A model generated the notes under the pieces. The model was given only the letters and a program-made list of their open reading frames with translations. It did not search any database and had not been told where the DNA came from. A stretch of DNA of 64,000 nt, taken from contig JAGASE010000021.1 in the NCBI GenBank assembly GCA_017621875.1, positions 1-64,000 on the forward strand, given 5' to 3'. The first letter of the stretch is position 1; each line of letters starts with the position of its first letter. Made by a program: the position numbers and the translations under genes. Source of the DNA: Clostridia bacterium. GTDB taxonomy: Bacteria; Bacillota; Clostridia; UBA1381. Shown here in pieces: positions 42,829 through 52,609 of the stretch.

Positions 42829-43770
42829 ATGGATATTACCCTACAGGAAAAAACCAAAAGAAAAAGAAAGCTGACACCGGGAGAATGGTTTGAGGAGTAT
42901 GGAAGCACATTATTGTTCATAGTGCCGACATTTATAATGTTTCTGCTTCTTACAGTGTATCCGATACTTTGGGTGTATAAGTACATGTTCTATGACTACG
43001 ACGGCATTACAAAGGCAACCTTTACAGGCTTTGATAACCTTGTGAGAGCCTTCACAAGAGACCCGGACTGGTGGCAGTCGGTATTGGTAACCTTCAAAAT
43101 AGCATTTTTGAAGCTGATAATAGAAATACCGCTTGCGACATTAACCGCGGTAATTATCAATGAGCCGAGAATTAAGGGAAAAGGACTTTTCCGCGGTGTT
43201 TATTTTCTTCCCACCGTTACAAGTGCGGCAGTTATGAGCGTTGTGTTCTCGTTTATATTCTCGCCGTATAACGGAATTTTAAATTCGATTCTTATGAATT
43301 TAGGAATTATAAACAGCAGCATAGATTTTCTGGGAAATCCCACATCGGCACTGGTATGCTGCACTGTAATTTCAGTCTGGCAGATTTTCGGACAGAATAC
43401 GCTTTTGATTCTGTCGGCACTTCAGGGAATTTCGCAGGACGTTTACGAAAGTGCCGAGATTGACGGAGCGGGACGCTTCAAGTGCTTTTTACATATTTCG
43501 GTACCCCTTATGATGCCGACCTTCAGAATTATCCTGATGCTGGCTATAATCGGAAGCCTCGGAGTATTCGACAGTGTTTATGTTTTAACGGCAGGCGGTC
43601 CGCAGGGAGCTACAACAACCATGGCGGTTGCGATGTATATGCGTCTGTTCGGCGAGGGTATTCCGGAATACGGCTATACAGCGGCATTGTCTGCTATATA
43701 TTCCGTAATATCGGGTCTTCTCACGATAATATATCTGACTATTTCTAAAAAAACGTCTGAAATTTATTGA
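42829..43770 (+). CDS. ABC sugar transporter permease (MalF/LplB type)
   Basis: A 313-residue integral membrane subunit of a CUT1-type carbohydrate importer with six TM helices. It has the EAA-type motif ESAEIDGAGRFKCFLHISVPLM that contacts the ATPase. An in-frame TTG at 42823 has better spacing to AAGGAG and is an alternative start. It forms an operon with the second permease and the binding protein. No ATPase gene is present, so a shared MsmX/UgpC-like ATPase elsewhere is expected. Confidence 0.94.
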   Translation: MDITLQEKTKRKRKLTPGEWFEEYGSTLLFIVPTFIMFLLLTVYPILWVYKYMFYDYDGITKATFTGFDNLVRAFTRDPDWWQSVLVTFKIAFLKLIIEIPLATLTAVIINEPRIKGKGLFRGVYFLPTVTSAAVMSVVFSFIFSPYNGILNSILMNLGIINSSIDFLGNPTSALVCCTVISVWQIFGQNTLLILSALQGISQDVYESAEIDGAGRFKCFLHISVPLMMPTFRIILMLAIIGSLGVFDSVYVLTAGGPQGATTTMAVAMYMRLFGEGIPEYGYTAALSAIYSVISGLLTIIYLTISKKTSEIY

Positions 43771-43785
43771 TAGGAGGGGATTTAG

Positions 43786-44658
43786 ATGGCGAAAATAATA
43801 ACAAATAATAAAAGAATAAATATCCCTGAGCTGTTAATAAGAGGAGTAATGTACGCAATACTATTGGCAATAGCGGCAGTAACTCTGTTTCCTGTTGTTT
43901 ACAGTCTTTTGGGAGGCTTCAAAACAACACAGGAGCTTATGACGTCAAGCAGTCTTATACCGAAAAGCTTTTCATTTGAAAACTATGTTTATGTCTGGGA
44001 CAGAGTAAATTTCGGAAGATATACCTTCAACAGCCTGGTTGTAACGGTTGCGGTGGTTTTAGTACAAATGCTTATGTCAACAATGACGGCGTACGCATTT
44101 TCAAGACGTGACTTCAGGTTCAAAAAGATTATCAGGATGATGTATATTTCGGTACTGTTCATTCATGCCGGAACAGCAACGTTGTATCCTAAATATCAGT
44201 TGATTGTGGATATGGGAATAAACAAAAACTTCCTTGGCTTGATTTTTGCGGAATCTGCCGCACCGATTACGGCTATCCTGCTGGTGGAAGGATATCTTGC
44301 AGGAATTTCAAAGAGCTTTGACGAGGCAGCTAAGATTGACGGCTGCTCGTTTGTAAAGACCTTTACGCATATCATATTCCCGATGATGCTTCCGGTTATA
44401 TGCGTAAATGCACTGCTTGCTTTCAGAAGCGTATGGAATGCATATCTTATGCCGATGATTATAACCGCAGGCAACGATAAGCTGCAGCTTTTGTCGGTAG
44501 CGATTGTTGAGCTTAAATCGGGCGGTGCAGGTATGGCGACAAACTGGGCGGCAATTTTGGCGGCGGTTAATATTTCAATAGTTCCTGTTGTACTCGTTTA
44601 TATCATATGTAATAAGCAGTTTATAAGCGGAGTTTCGGCAGGTGGAGTTAAGGGTTAA
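43786..44658 (+). CDS. ABC sugar transporter permease (MalG/YtcP type)
   Basis: A 290-residue second permease of the CUT1 importer, with six TM helices and the EAA motif DEAAKIDGCSFVKTFTHIIFPMM. It follows the first permease by 15 bp, with AGGAGGGG before the ATG. Confidence 0.95.
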   Translation: MAKIITNNKRINIPELLIRGVMYAILLAIAAVTLFPVVYSLLGGFKTTQELMTSSSLIPKSFSFENYVYVWDRVNFGRYTFNSLVVTVAVVLVQMLMSTMTAYAFSRRDFRFKKIIRMMYISVLFIHAGTATLYPKYQLIVDMGINKNFLGLIFAESAAPITAILLVEGYLAGISKSFDEAAKIDGCSFVKTFTHIIFPMMLPVICVNALLAFRSVWNAYLMPMIITAGNDKLQLLSVAIVELKSGGAGMATNWAAILAAVNISIVPVVLVYIICNKQFISGVSAGGVKG

Positions 44659-44708
44659 AATTTACGGCAAATGCCGTGAAATATATATTAAAAAAAGGAG
44701 AGGTAAAA

Positions 44709-46091
44709 ATGAAAGGTATATTAAAGAAAACAGCAATGCTGCTCGCTTTGGCTTTGTCGGCATCAATGATGACAGCCTGCGGCTCAAGCGGCAGCCAAAA
44801 CGGTGAAAAGGTAGAAATCAGAATTGTAACGAGCGAACGCTCCAAGATGGATTTGTATCAGTCGGCGGCTGATAAGTTCAATGAGGAGAACGACAAAAAC
44901 ATTCAGGTAGTATTTGACTTTAAGGCGGATAACATAGGCGAGCTTATCAAAACAGGCTACACTTCAAACAACGCTCCTGACATACATGGAGGTATGGGCT
45001 CTGCAATGGATAACCTTGCAAAAAAGAGCGGCTGGTACAGAGAGGTTCCGGAGGAAACTGTAGCGGCATGGAAGGAGCAGCACGGTGCAAACTCCGTAAC
45101 ATTCACAGGCGACAAGATTTATTCGCTAAAGACCGTTTCAACAATGGAGGGAAATAACGGATATAAGTTCCTTTGGAATAAGACGCTTTTTGCCGAGGCA
45201 GGACTTGACCCGGAAACTCCGCCTAAAACATGGGCAGAGGTAAGGGAATTTGCCAAGAAGATTACCGAGGTAGGAGCAGGCAAAAAATACGGATATGTTA
45301 TGCCTTTTAAGGACGCTATCTTCACAAGATATTACATAATAATTCCGGGTGCTACATCAGGCATATATAATGCAGACGGCTTTGAGCCTACACAGGGCAA
45401 GTATGATTTCAGCATATATGCTCCGATGATTGAGGTTTACCGCCAGATGATTGCAGATGGCTCTGTATTCCCGTCACCGTACACTATTGATAATGATACT
45501 GCAAGAGCACAGTTTGCAGAAGGAAACATTGGTATGATTTGTGCAGCAGGCTGGGACGTAGACGTATTTAACGACCAGTTCCCTGTAAAGGACGAATGGG
45601 GCATTACGGAATATCCTGTAATTGAAGAGTTTGCCGGCGGATATCCTTACGGCGTAGGCTCGGGAACATCGTATTATATGAGTAACCAGTCGGCTCATCC
45701 TGAAGAGCAGCTTGAGGTATATACATGGTTTATGACATTGATTGAGGACGAGGAAATAAGAGCGGCTAAGAAGGGACATGAGGAGTTCTCAACCTTTAAA
45801 TATCCGATTGCAAAGAGTGACGGTGCAAAGACACCTACGGGAATTTTGAAGATTGAGGGTGAGGATTCATGGACAATGCTCAAGAACCTTATTTTAAGCG
45901 ACGGGGATATCAAGGAAGGTCTGCAGGCTATTTCAGACTCATATAATGCTGCACTTGAAAGAGCAAGACAGGACGGAGAAAATGTAGATTCCTACATACA
46001 CCCTGATTACAGCTTCTACGCAGACAGTGAGGAGGAGCTTGCTGCTCAGGCCGAACAGCTCGCAAAGGAAGAAGCTGCAAGTGCAGAATAG
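44709..46091 (+). CDS. ABC transporter sugar-binding lipoprotein
   Basis: A 460-residue extracellular solute-binding protein. The signal peptide ends in the lipobox MTAC with lipidation at C24, followed by a Ser/Gly linker and a binding domain of the SBP_bac_1 type (IRIVTSERSKMDLYQSAADKFNEE, NAPDIHGGMGSAMDNL). ATG 44709 follows AGGAG; 11 codons of upstream frame have no ribosome site. The ligand is probably an oligosaccharide released by the hydrolases encoded downstream. Confidence 0.93.
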   Translation: MKGILKKTAMLLALALSASMMTACGSSGSQNGEKVEIRIVTSERSKMDLYQSAADKFNEENDKNIQVVFDFKADNIGELIKTGYTSNNAPDIHGGMGSAMDNLAKKSGWYREVPEETVAAWKEQHGANSVTFTGDKIYSLKTVSTMEGNNGYKFLWNKTLFAEAGLDPETPPKTWAEVREFAKKITEVGAGKKYGYVMPFKDAIFTRYYIIIPGATSGIYNADGFEPTQGKYDFSIYAPMIEVYRQMIADGSVFPSPYTIDNDTARAQFAEGNIGMICAAGWDVDVFNDQFPVKDEWGITEYPVIEEFAGGYPYGVGSGTSYYMSNQSAHPEEQLEVYTWFMTLIEDEEIRAAKKGHEEFSTFKYPIAKSDGAKTPTGILKIEGEDSWTMLKNLILSDGDIKEGLQAISDSYNAALERARQDGENVDSYIHPDYSFYADSEEELAAQAEQLAKEEAASAE

Positions 46092-46118
46092 CAAGAACTC
46101 GAGAAAGGGAATAAAAAT

Positions 46119-47840
46119 ATGTTAAAAAGAACAAAAATAATTTCTCTTGCAGGAGCGGCGTTAATGTCAATATGTACTGTCTTCGGCGTAGCTGCCGAGG
46201 ACAGCGGCATTACAGTTACTCCCGACTACACAAGCTATGTAATTACTTTAAGCGGATTTGCAGGAGAAGAATACAGCGGAAAATTAGTAAATATTCAGAT
46301 TTTTAATCCTATAGGAGAAGATGTGACGGAGCTGCCTGAGGTAACTACGGAAAATATTGATACTGTGTTAACACTTTTCTCAAATACCGGGGTAAAGACA
46401 GACGGCAGCTTTGAGTATAAATTTAAGCTATCCCAAAGTGCAGCTGCGGAAAATCCGTTCTGGGCAAGAGTGGACGTTGACGCTGCCGGAGCGGAAAATC
46501 CTGCACTTATGTTTACCGACAGCTTTTCATACACCTCAAAGCAGCAAATAGACGCAAAGCTTGAGGAGCTTAAAACCGAGATTGATATTGAAACCTTTGA
46601 GGCTGATGCGGAGCTTTTGGGTATAACGCTGCCTGCTGTGTGGTCAGAGCTTGACTCTGCACAACGCAGCTATGCAGCGGGCATAATATCCGCAAAAATA
46701 GCTGCGGCGGAGGACAGCTTTACAACAGAAAAGCTTGCCGAATACACAACCGATGCTGTTATGATGACAGCTGCAAAGGACGCAAACACTGCCGAGCAGC
46801 TAAAAGCGTTCTTGACTGCTGAGGTACAGAAGAGCTATTTCGGAATTGACCTTGAAAATACATATTATACCGAAATGACTCCGGCAAAGCAGACGGAGGT
46901 GTTTGCAAGAATGTTTGAAAGCATTTCGGCTGAAAGCACAAAAGAGGATATTGCGGTAATCTTCCGCGAGAGCCTGCTTTTGGAGAGTGTTCAGAATGCG
47001 TCATATAAAAATACTATAGGCAGCATAATCGAAGAATTTGCCGATGTTATTTCGAGCGAAAATATGGAGGATTATAACAGCATTTCCGGCTCAACACGCC
47101 TTAATAACATCTATTCCGATGTTATAGGAGCAAGCGATAAGGAGCTTGCGACGATGGATGCGTTTAATGAAATGTTTGCCGAGGCTATTAAAAATTCGGG
47201 CAAAAAAAGCTCAAGTTCAAGCTCAGGTTCCGGCTCAAGCTCCGGTTTCGGCTCGGGCGGTCTTGTTATGCCGGAGCTGCCCAATTCAGCAATAGAGGGC
47301 ACTGTTATTTCTGAAAAATTTGCAGACATATCAGGTCACGAGTGGGCAAGAGAGGCAATCGAGTCACTTTATGATAAGGGTGTTATCAGCGGTAAGGGAG
47401 AAGGACTGTTCTGTCCGGACGATCATATAACACGTGAGGAAATCGTAAAAATGATATGCGATGCAGTGGGAATTGCAAAAAATACAGAAGCAAATTATTT
47501 TAAAGACGCAGAAGGAAAATGGTTTGAAGGATATGTGAATGCTGCATATGAAAAGGGTATTGTAAGCGGTATTGATGCAGAAAGCTTTGGTGCAGGACTT
47601 AAGGCTACAAGAGAGGATATCATGGTAATCATGGCAAGAGCTGTCGGCACCGATGAAACAGGAGCTGCTGTTTTTGCCGATGATGATGAAATCAGCGGCT
47701 ATGCTAAGAACGCAGTTTGGGTGATGAGCCAAAAAGGTATTGTGTCAGGCTACCCGGACGGAAGCTTCAGACCGAAAAATGCAATGACTCGTGCGGAGGC
47801 AGCTGTTGTAATTTATAATCTTCTTAAGTCTAATGCGTAA
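46119..47840 (+). CDS. Secreted protein with three C-terminal SLH domains
   Basis: A 573-residue protein with a signal peptide (cleavage near GVAAED). About 350 residues of unknown helical and beta content follow. Next is a Ser/Gly linker (about 362-382), then three S-layer-homology repeats (about 395-573) with motifs such as FADISGHEWAREAIESLYDKGVI and MTRAEAAVVIYNLL. SLH domains bind pyruvylated secondary cell-wall polymer, so it is attached to the cell surface. It is 27 bp after the binding-protein gene and may hold or present substrate near the transporter. Confidence 0.9.
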   Translation: MLKRTKIISLAGAALMSICTVFGVAAEDSGITVTPDYTSYVITLSGFAGEEYSGKLVNIQIFNPIGEDVTELPEVTTENIDTVLTLFSNTGVKTDGSFEYKFKLSQSAAAENPFWARVDVDAAGAENPALMFTDSFSYTSKQQIDAKLEELKTEIDIETFEADAELLGITLPAVWSELDSAQRSYAAGIISAKIAAAEDSFTTEKLAEYTTDAVMMTAAKDANTAEQLKAFLTAEVQKSYFGIDLENTYYTEMTPAKQTEVFARMFESISAESTKEDIAVIFRESLLLESVQNASYKNTIGSIIEEFADVISSENMEDYNSISGSTRLNNIYSDVIGASDKELATMDAFNEMFAEAIKNSGKKSSSSSSGSGSSSGFGSGGLVMPELPNSAIEGTVISEKFADISGHEWAREAIESLYDKGVISGKGEGLFCPDDHITREEIVKMICDAVGIAKNTEANYFKDAEGKWFEGYVNAAYEKGIVSGIDAESFGAGLKATREDIMVIMARAVGTDETGAAVFADDDEISGYAKNAVWVMSQKGIVSGYPDGSFRPKNAMTRAEAAVVIYNLLKSNA

Positions 47841-47852
47841 AGGGGTGACAAA

Positions 47853-50471
47853 ATGATAAAAATACTAAAAAAGTTTTCTGCATTGCTTGTGACTGCAGGT
47901 ATTCTGGTAGGCAGCACTTGCGTGGTGCAGGCAAAGTTCATAGATAATTTCGAGGATTTTGCACTTTTAAAGGGACTGGGCATTGTGGCAGAGGAGACCG
48001 ATTATGAGATGCCGGCAACGCGTGCGGACCTTGCACGTGTAGGTTTGGGACTTACCAATCGTCTCGGTCAATATGATGGTCAGCTTGCAGCAACTGTGTA
48101 TACTGATGTGACAGACGAAGAGGTGGCATCAGATATTTACGGTGCGTATGCAACAGGAATTATGGTAGGCGACGGCAGCGGTTATTTTAAGCCTGATGAA
48201 ATAATCAGTAAGGAAATGGTTACCGCTGTTATGGGCAGAGTGTGCGGCTACGGAGCTTTAGACAGGGAGCTTTGGGCAAGCTTTGGCATTAACGACTTAG
48301 AGCTTTATAAAAGAGTTTCCCTTTCAAGCCCGATAACACTCGGTGAGCTGTATAAGGTTGCACAAAACTGCCTTGATGCACAAATGCTTTCGGTAAAGCC
48401 GTCAAAGGACGCTTACGGAAACTATGTAAAGGCATATGAAAAAAGCGGCGAGTCGGTGTTGGAGTACTACTTCGATGTATATGAAGGCTCAGGAATCGTG
48501 AGTGCAAACAGTGTGTCGGGACTTATCTCGGCGGCAATGAACAGCCGCGTAAATACGGTTGTTATTAACGATATTGTGTATGATGTCGGAAACACCGACG
48601 CATATGAGCTTTTCGGACTGAATTGTGATTTCTATTATATGGAACGCGATAATGACGACCCTGTTCTTGTCTGCATAACAATGTCCAAAAAGGCGGAAAT
48701 GATAACGATTGATTCAGGCGATATCTTAAGCTATGAGAATAACCGATATACCTATAATGATAACGGAAGAGCAAAAACGCTGAAAAGCCCGATATCGGAA
48801 ACAGCGGACATTATCTATAACGGAAAGACGCTTGAAAGCCCTGATGATACAAGCTTTAATGCACCCGACTGGTACGGCGAGGTAACGCTGATAGATAACT
48901 TTGGTGCGGGCAGCTACGATGTAGTATTTATTTACAGCTATAAAAACTATGTTGTGGGAACACTGGACGCAAGAAACAATGTTATATATGATACGGCACA
49001 TGATACCTCGATAAAGCTCGGATATTCTGAGGGAGAGGATTTTGACGTATACATAAACGGTGAAAAGGGTAAGCTTTCAGACATTGCCGTTGACGCGGTA
49101 GCATCTGTATTTGAAGCTAAGGACGGCTACAAGCTTGTATATGCAAGCAAGAATGTTTTATCGGGAAAAATTGAGTCTGTATCGGAGGAAGACCGCGAGA
49201 TTACTGCGGACAGCATTGTATACAGCGTTTGGGACACCAAAGCACTTTCGGAGGCGAAAAACCACTACGGCGATACAGTAAAGCTTTACTTGGACGGAGC
49301 AATGCGTATTGCATATATTGATTTCACAAATAAAAGTGCAGATGAGAAATATGCAATCCTGCTTTTGGTTAAGCTCGCCGAAGATGAGGATATGCTGCGT
49401 GTGAAGCTGTTTACGCAGGACGGCGAGGTTATAACCTGCTACACAGGCGATAAATTCAAGCTGAACGGCGATACCGTAAAGCTTAAAAACGGTGCTGCGG
49501 GCTGGGAGGACCTTTGGAAGGACGGAGTAAGTGATAACAGAAAGCTTATTAAATACTCTCTTTCGGCAGACGGCATTTTGAAGGAAGTGGAAACAGCCGT
49601 TGATACAGCCTACAACGATGTTTATAACGGCAGTGTATATACCGGCTTCAGACGCGTACATAAGGTTAATACCTCATCAAACCAGGTCAGATACAAAACA
49701 GCCGGTACACACCTTGTAAATATGGATATGTCGGTAAACCCTGTTCCTACAAGCTTTGAAACAAGTGCGGCAACCCTGGTATTCGTAATGCCTGATGGTG
49801 CCGATTCTGACACAAGCTATTATGCTATCGGCTCTATGAGCCAGTTCGGTAATGACGAGCTTGTTCCGGCAGATATCTACCGCAGCTCCGATTCAAAGGC
49901 TGTAGACGCGATTGTATATAAGGGTACCGAAAGCCGTCAGGCAGGTGTGTATAACATAATTGTTCTTGATAAGGTTAAGGATATCTTAAATGCGGACGAT
50001 GAGGTTGTTGTTGCAATGACGGGTACGATAAACGGAAAGGCTAATCAGACCTTAACCATCAAAGCAAACGACAGCTACACGTATTCAGACGGAAAAACTC
50101 TTGAGGAATTTGCAAAAAGCTTAAACAGGGGTGATTTCCTGCTGTATCAGGATAATACGAAGGGAGAAATCACCTATCTTGAAAGAAAATACGATGCTAA
50201 AACCAAAACGGCAGTTATGCCGGATACGATATACATAAACACCGGAAGAATTGTTTATGGAAATATCAAGGGATATAAGGACGGCATCGTAACGGTAGTT
50301 GAAGATGCAAACAATGTAGAACAGTCATATAAATACAGCGGAAGTGTCATTGTGCATGATACTACGGAGGAGATTCAGAGAGTGGGAACAAATGAGGAGC
50401 TCATTTACGGAAAGAAGCTTGCTCTGTATCTCTATGAGTCACGTGCGTACAGTGCGATTATATATGAGTAA
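47853..50471 (+). CDS. Secreted protein with N-terminal SLH-like repeats
   Basis: An 872-residue protein with a signal peptide (cleavage near VVQAKF). Two SLH-like repeats follow (about 30-150; FEDFALLKGLGIV and YTDVTDEEVASDIYGAYATGIMVGDGSGYFKP). A long beta-rich region (about 200-872) of unknown function has no recognised catalytic motif. It lies 12 bp after the previous SLH gene, so it is probably co-expressed. A surface scaffold or carbohydrate-binding role is inferred from context only. Confidence 0.85.
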   Translation: MIKILKKFSALLVTAGILVGSTCVVQAKFIDNFEDFALLKGLGIVAEETDYEMPATRADLARVGLGLTNRLGQYDGQLAATVYTDVTDEEVASDIYGAYATGIMVGDGSGYFKPDEIISKEMVTAVMGRVCGYGALDRELWASFGINDLELYKRVSLSSPITLGELYKVAQNCLDAQMLSVKPSKDAYGNYVKAYEKSGESVLEYYFDVYEGSGIVSANSVSGLISAAMNSRVNTVVINDIVYDVGNTDAYELFGLNCDFYYMERDNDDPVLVCITMSKKAEMITIDSGDILSYENNRYTYNDNGRAKTLKSPISETADIIYNGKTLESPDDTSFNAPDWYGEVTLIDNFGAGSYDVVFIYSYKNYVVGTLDARNNVIYDTAHDTSIKLGYSEGEDFDVYINGEKGKLSDIAVDAVASVFEAKDGYKLVYASKNVLSGKIESVSEEDREITADSIVYSVWDTKALSEAKNHYGDTVKLYLDGAMRIAYIDFTNKSADEKYAILLLVKLAEDEDMLRVKLFTQDGEVITCYTGDKFKLNGDTVKLKNGAAGWEDLWKDGVSDNRKLIKYSLSADGILKEVETAVDTAYNDVYNGSVYTGFRRVHKVNTSSNQVRYKTAGTHLVNMDMSVNPVPTSFETSAATLVFVMPDGADSDTSYYAIGSMSQFGNDELVPADIYRSSDSKAVDAIVYKGTESRQAGVYNIIVLDKVKDILNADDEVVVAMTGTINGKANQTLTIKANDSYTYSDGKTLEEFAKSLNRGDFLLYQDNTKGEITYLERKYDAKTKTAVMPDTIYINTGRIVYGNIKGYKDGIVTVVEDANNVEQSYKYSGSVIVHDTTEEIQRVGTNEELIYGKKLALYLYESRAYSAIIYE

Positions 50472-50528
50472 AAATAAAAGAAGGCGGAGGCCTTAAAAAT
50501 ATTTGTGTTTTACAAGGAGGAATTTAAA

Positions 50529-52583
50529 ATGAAGGTAAAAAAATTATGTGCGATGATCGTAGCATTTGCGGTAGCATGCTCGCAGGCAGTTATTCCTGCA
50601 TTTGCAGAAACTGACACACCAAACGGTGACTGGACCGATGTAAGCGGTCTTACACCTGTGTATACAGCGGAAAGCACAACACTTGGAGCAGGTGGCACAA
50701 TAACCACCGAGGAGGCTTACGGAGATTTCATAATTGAATTTGAGGCAACTTTAGCAGCTGACGACCGTTTCCAGTTCAGAAAGGACGCTGACGGAACGAC
50801 TAAGCCTTTGGCATATGTTCAGCAGAGCTGGGTGAGTGCAAATCAGGCAAACAGCAAGCATATTCAGTATTTGCTTTCGGTAAACGGTGCTAACAAAAAT
50901 GGTTGGTTCGCGGGCTATGCCAACGCGGACAGCGATTTCCCAAGCTACACTGTTGGTCAGAACATAAGATTTCGTCTTCAAACCAAGGGAACAACAATGA
51001 GCTACTGGGCAGCAGATTTGGGTACAGACGTATCTCCTGTAGCAAATCCTGTATACAAGTACGGCGGCTATCATACACAAAATGAGGTACGTATGCTATA
51101 TCCTGTGCAGCTTTATACAAAGAATGCGGCTACTATAAATAACCTTAAGGTTTACAGCCTTGGCGGAACTGCAGAGCTTGCGGCAAAATCTGCAAATGCA
51201 GCAGTCCTGACGCTTTCCGATGCACCCTCTTCAGAGCTTGCGGCAGACGCTGTTACTCTTACCGATTCATACGGCAATAAGATAACCTCTTCTGCGGCAG
51301 AAAAGGTTTCAGATAAGGTGTATAACATCACCTTTGCAGGAGGAATTGTAAGCGGCGTAAGCTATGAGGTAGCTGTTGCTGCTACAAACTCACTCGGCGG
51401 AGAATATGCAGCCAATGATATCAAGTATCTTGCCCCATCGGCAGATGTTGACTTTGATGATGATTCATGGAAGGACGAGTTTACTCTCCGTACAAGCGGA
51501 AATCTTGAAACAGGCTCAAATGCACAGGCACAGGTTACAGGCGGAGTTGCAAATGTAATGAACTCCGACAAGCTCATCTCGCTTAAGGATTATGCATCAA
51601 ATCTTATTCTTGAATTTGACGGAACAATTCCGACTACTAACACATCAGAGAATAAAGCATATATGCAGATAGAAACAAGTTCTTCAAATTATACAAACGG
51701 TGTTGCATATGACATGAACAGACTGTGGATTTATGCAAGTACTGACAGCTCAACTGCTGCTAAGGTTCAAAGACTTACTTATACAAATAACAGTGCAAAT
51801 AACAGTTCAGGAAACAGTACGCATCACGGTATAGCGGCAGTCAGTGGCGGAGTGATTATAAATAAAGGCGATAATAACAGCTACAGATATGTAATTAACG
51901 AGGATGAGGTATCGCTTTATATAAAGGCAGAAAACGGTGAATACACACTGATTGCGACCGAAGTACCAACAACAGCTTACCCTGTAAAAACAAATTCGGG
52001 ACGTATACAGCTTGGTGCAAATTATGCAGGCAGTGCTGTAGCTGCAGTGTATGATAATATCAAAATATATGAATTAAATTCTTCTGCAAAGGCAACAGTT
52101 AATGCAAATACCGTAACGGTTGAATATTCAATAGAGCCGACAGGCACACTTACTGCAAACGACTTTATCGTTACAGATGAAAACGGAAATACTGTAACAG
52201 ACTTTACTGTAGAGAGAACAGGAGTAAAGACATATACATTTACTTTCGGAACGCTTGATGAGGGTACAGAGTATACAATAGCTACTGCTTCTGAAAATAT
52301 CTATTCAGGCAGCACAGCTGCAGCAAGCTTTACTGCAGTAGGCTATGATGTGGCGGCTGAAACTGATTCTACAATCGTAACTATCACAAATCCGGAGGCT
52401 GCGGCAAATGCGGCGGTAATATTTGCAGTATACAGCGATGACGGTCTTGAAGATGTAGCCGTTAAGACCATGAGCGAAAAGGACGAAAATAATGCGTTTA
52501 CATTCTCCGGCGTTGCTGACGGGCAGAGCTATAAGGTGCTTATCTGGGATTCTGTTACAGGTATGAATCCTTTAGTGAAATAA
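50529..52583 (+). CDS. Secreted multi-domain beta-sandwich protein, copy 1
   Basis: A 684-residue protein with a signal peptide (cleavage near AFAETD). The first LamG/DUF1080-like jelly-roll domain (about 22-200) contains GDFIIEFEATLAADDRFQFRK and GTTMSYWAADLG. An Ig-like domain follows, then a second jelly-roll (about 300-510), another Ig-like domain and a C-terminal module ending KVLIWDSVTGMNPLVK. It is likely a non-catalytic glycan-binding protein. ATG 50529 has AAGGAGG. The first ~200 residues are closely repeated in the next gene. Confidence 0.85.
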   Translation: MKVKKLCAMIVAFAVACSQAVIPAFAETDTPNGDWTDVSGLTPVYTAESTTLGAGGTITTEEAYGDFIIEFEATLAADDRFQFRKDADGTTKPLAYVQQSWVSANQANSKHIQYLLSVNGANKNGWFAGYANADSDFPSYTVGQNIRFRLQTKGTTMSYWAADLGTDVSPVANPVYKYGGYHTQNEVRMLYPVQLYTKNAATINNLKVYSLGGTAELAAKSANAAVLTLSDAPSSELAADAVTLTDSYGNKITSSAAEKVSDKVYNITFAGGIVSGVSYEVAVAATNSLGGEYAANDIKYLAPSADVDFDDDSWKDEFTLRTSGNLETGSNAQAQVTGGVANVMNSDKLISLKDYASNLILEFDGTIPTTNTSENKAYMQIETSSSNYTNGVAYDMNRLWIYASTDSSTAAKVQRLTYTNNSANNSSGNSTHHGIAAVSGGVIINKGDNNSYRYVINEDEVSLYIKAENGEYTLIATEVPTTAYPVKTNSGRIQLGANYAGSAVAAVYDNIKIYELNSSAKATVNANTVTVEYSIEPTGTLTANDFIVTDENGNTVTDFTVERTGVKTYTFTFGTLDEGTEYTIATASENIYSGSTAAASFTAVGYDVAAETDSTIVTITNPEAAANAAVIFAVYSDDGLEDVAVKTMSEKDENNAFTFSGVADGQSYKVLIWDSVTGMNPLVK

Positions 52584-52609
52584 TATTTTGCAAAGTTGAG
52601 GAAAAGACA

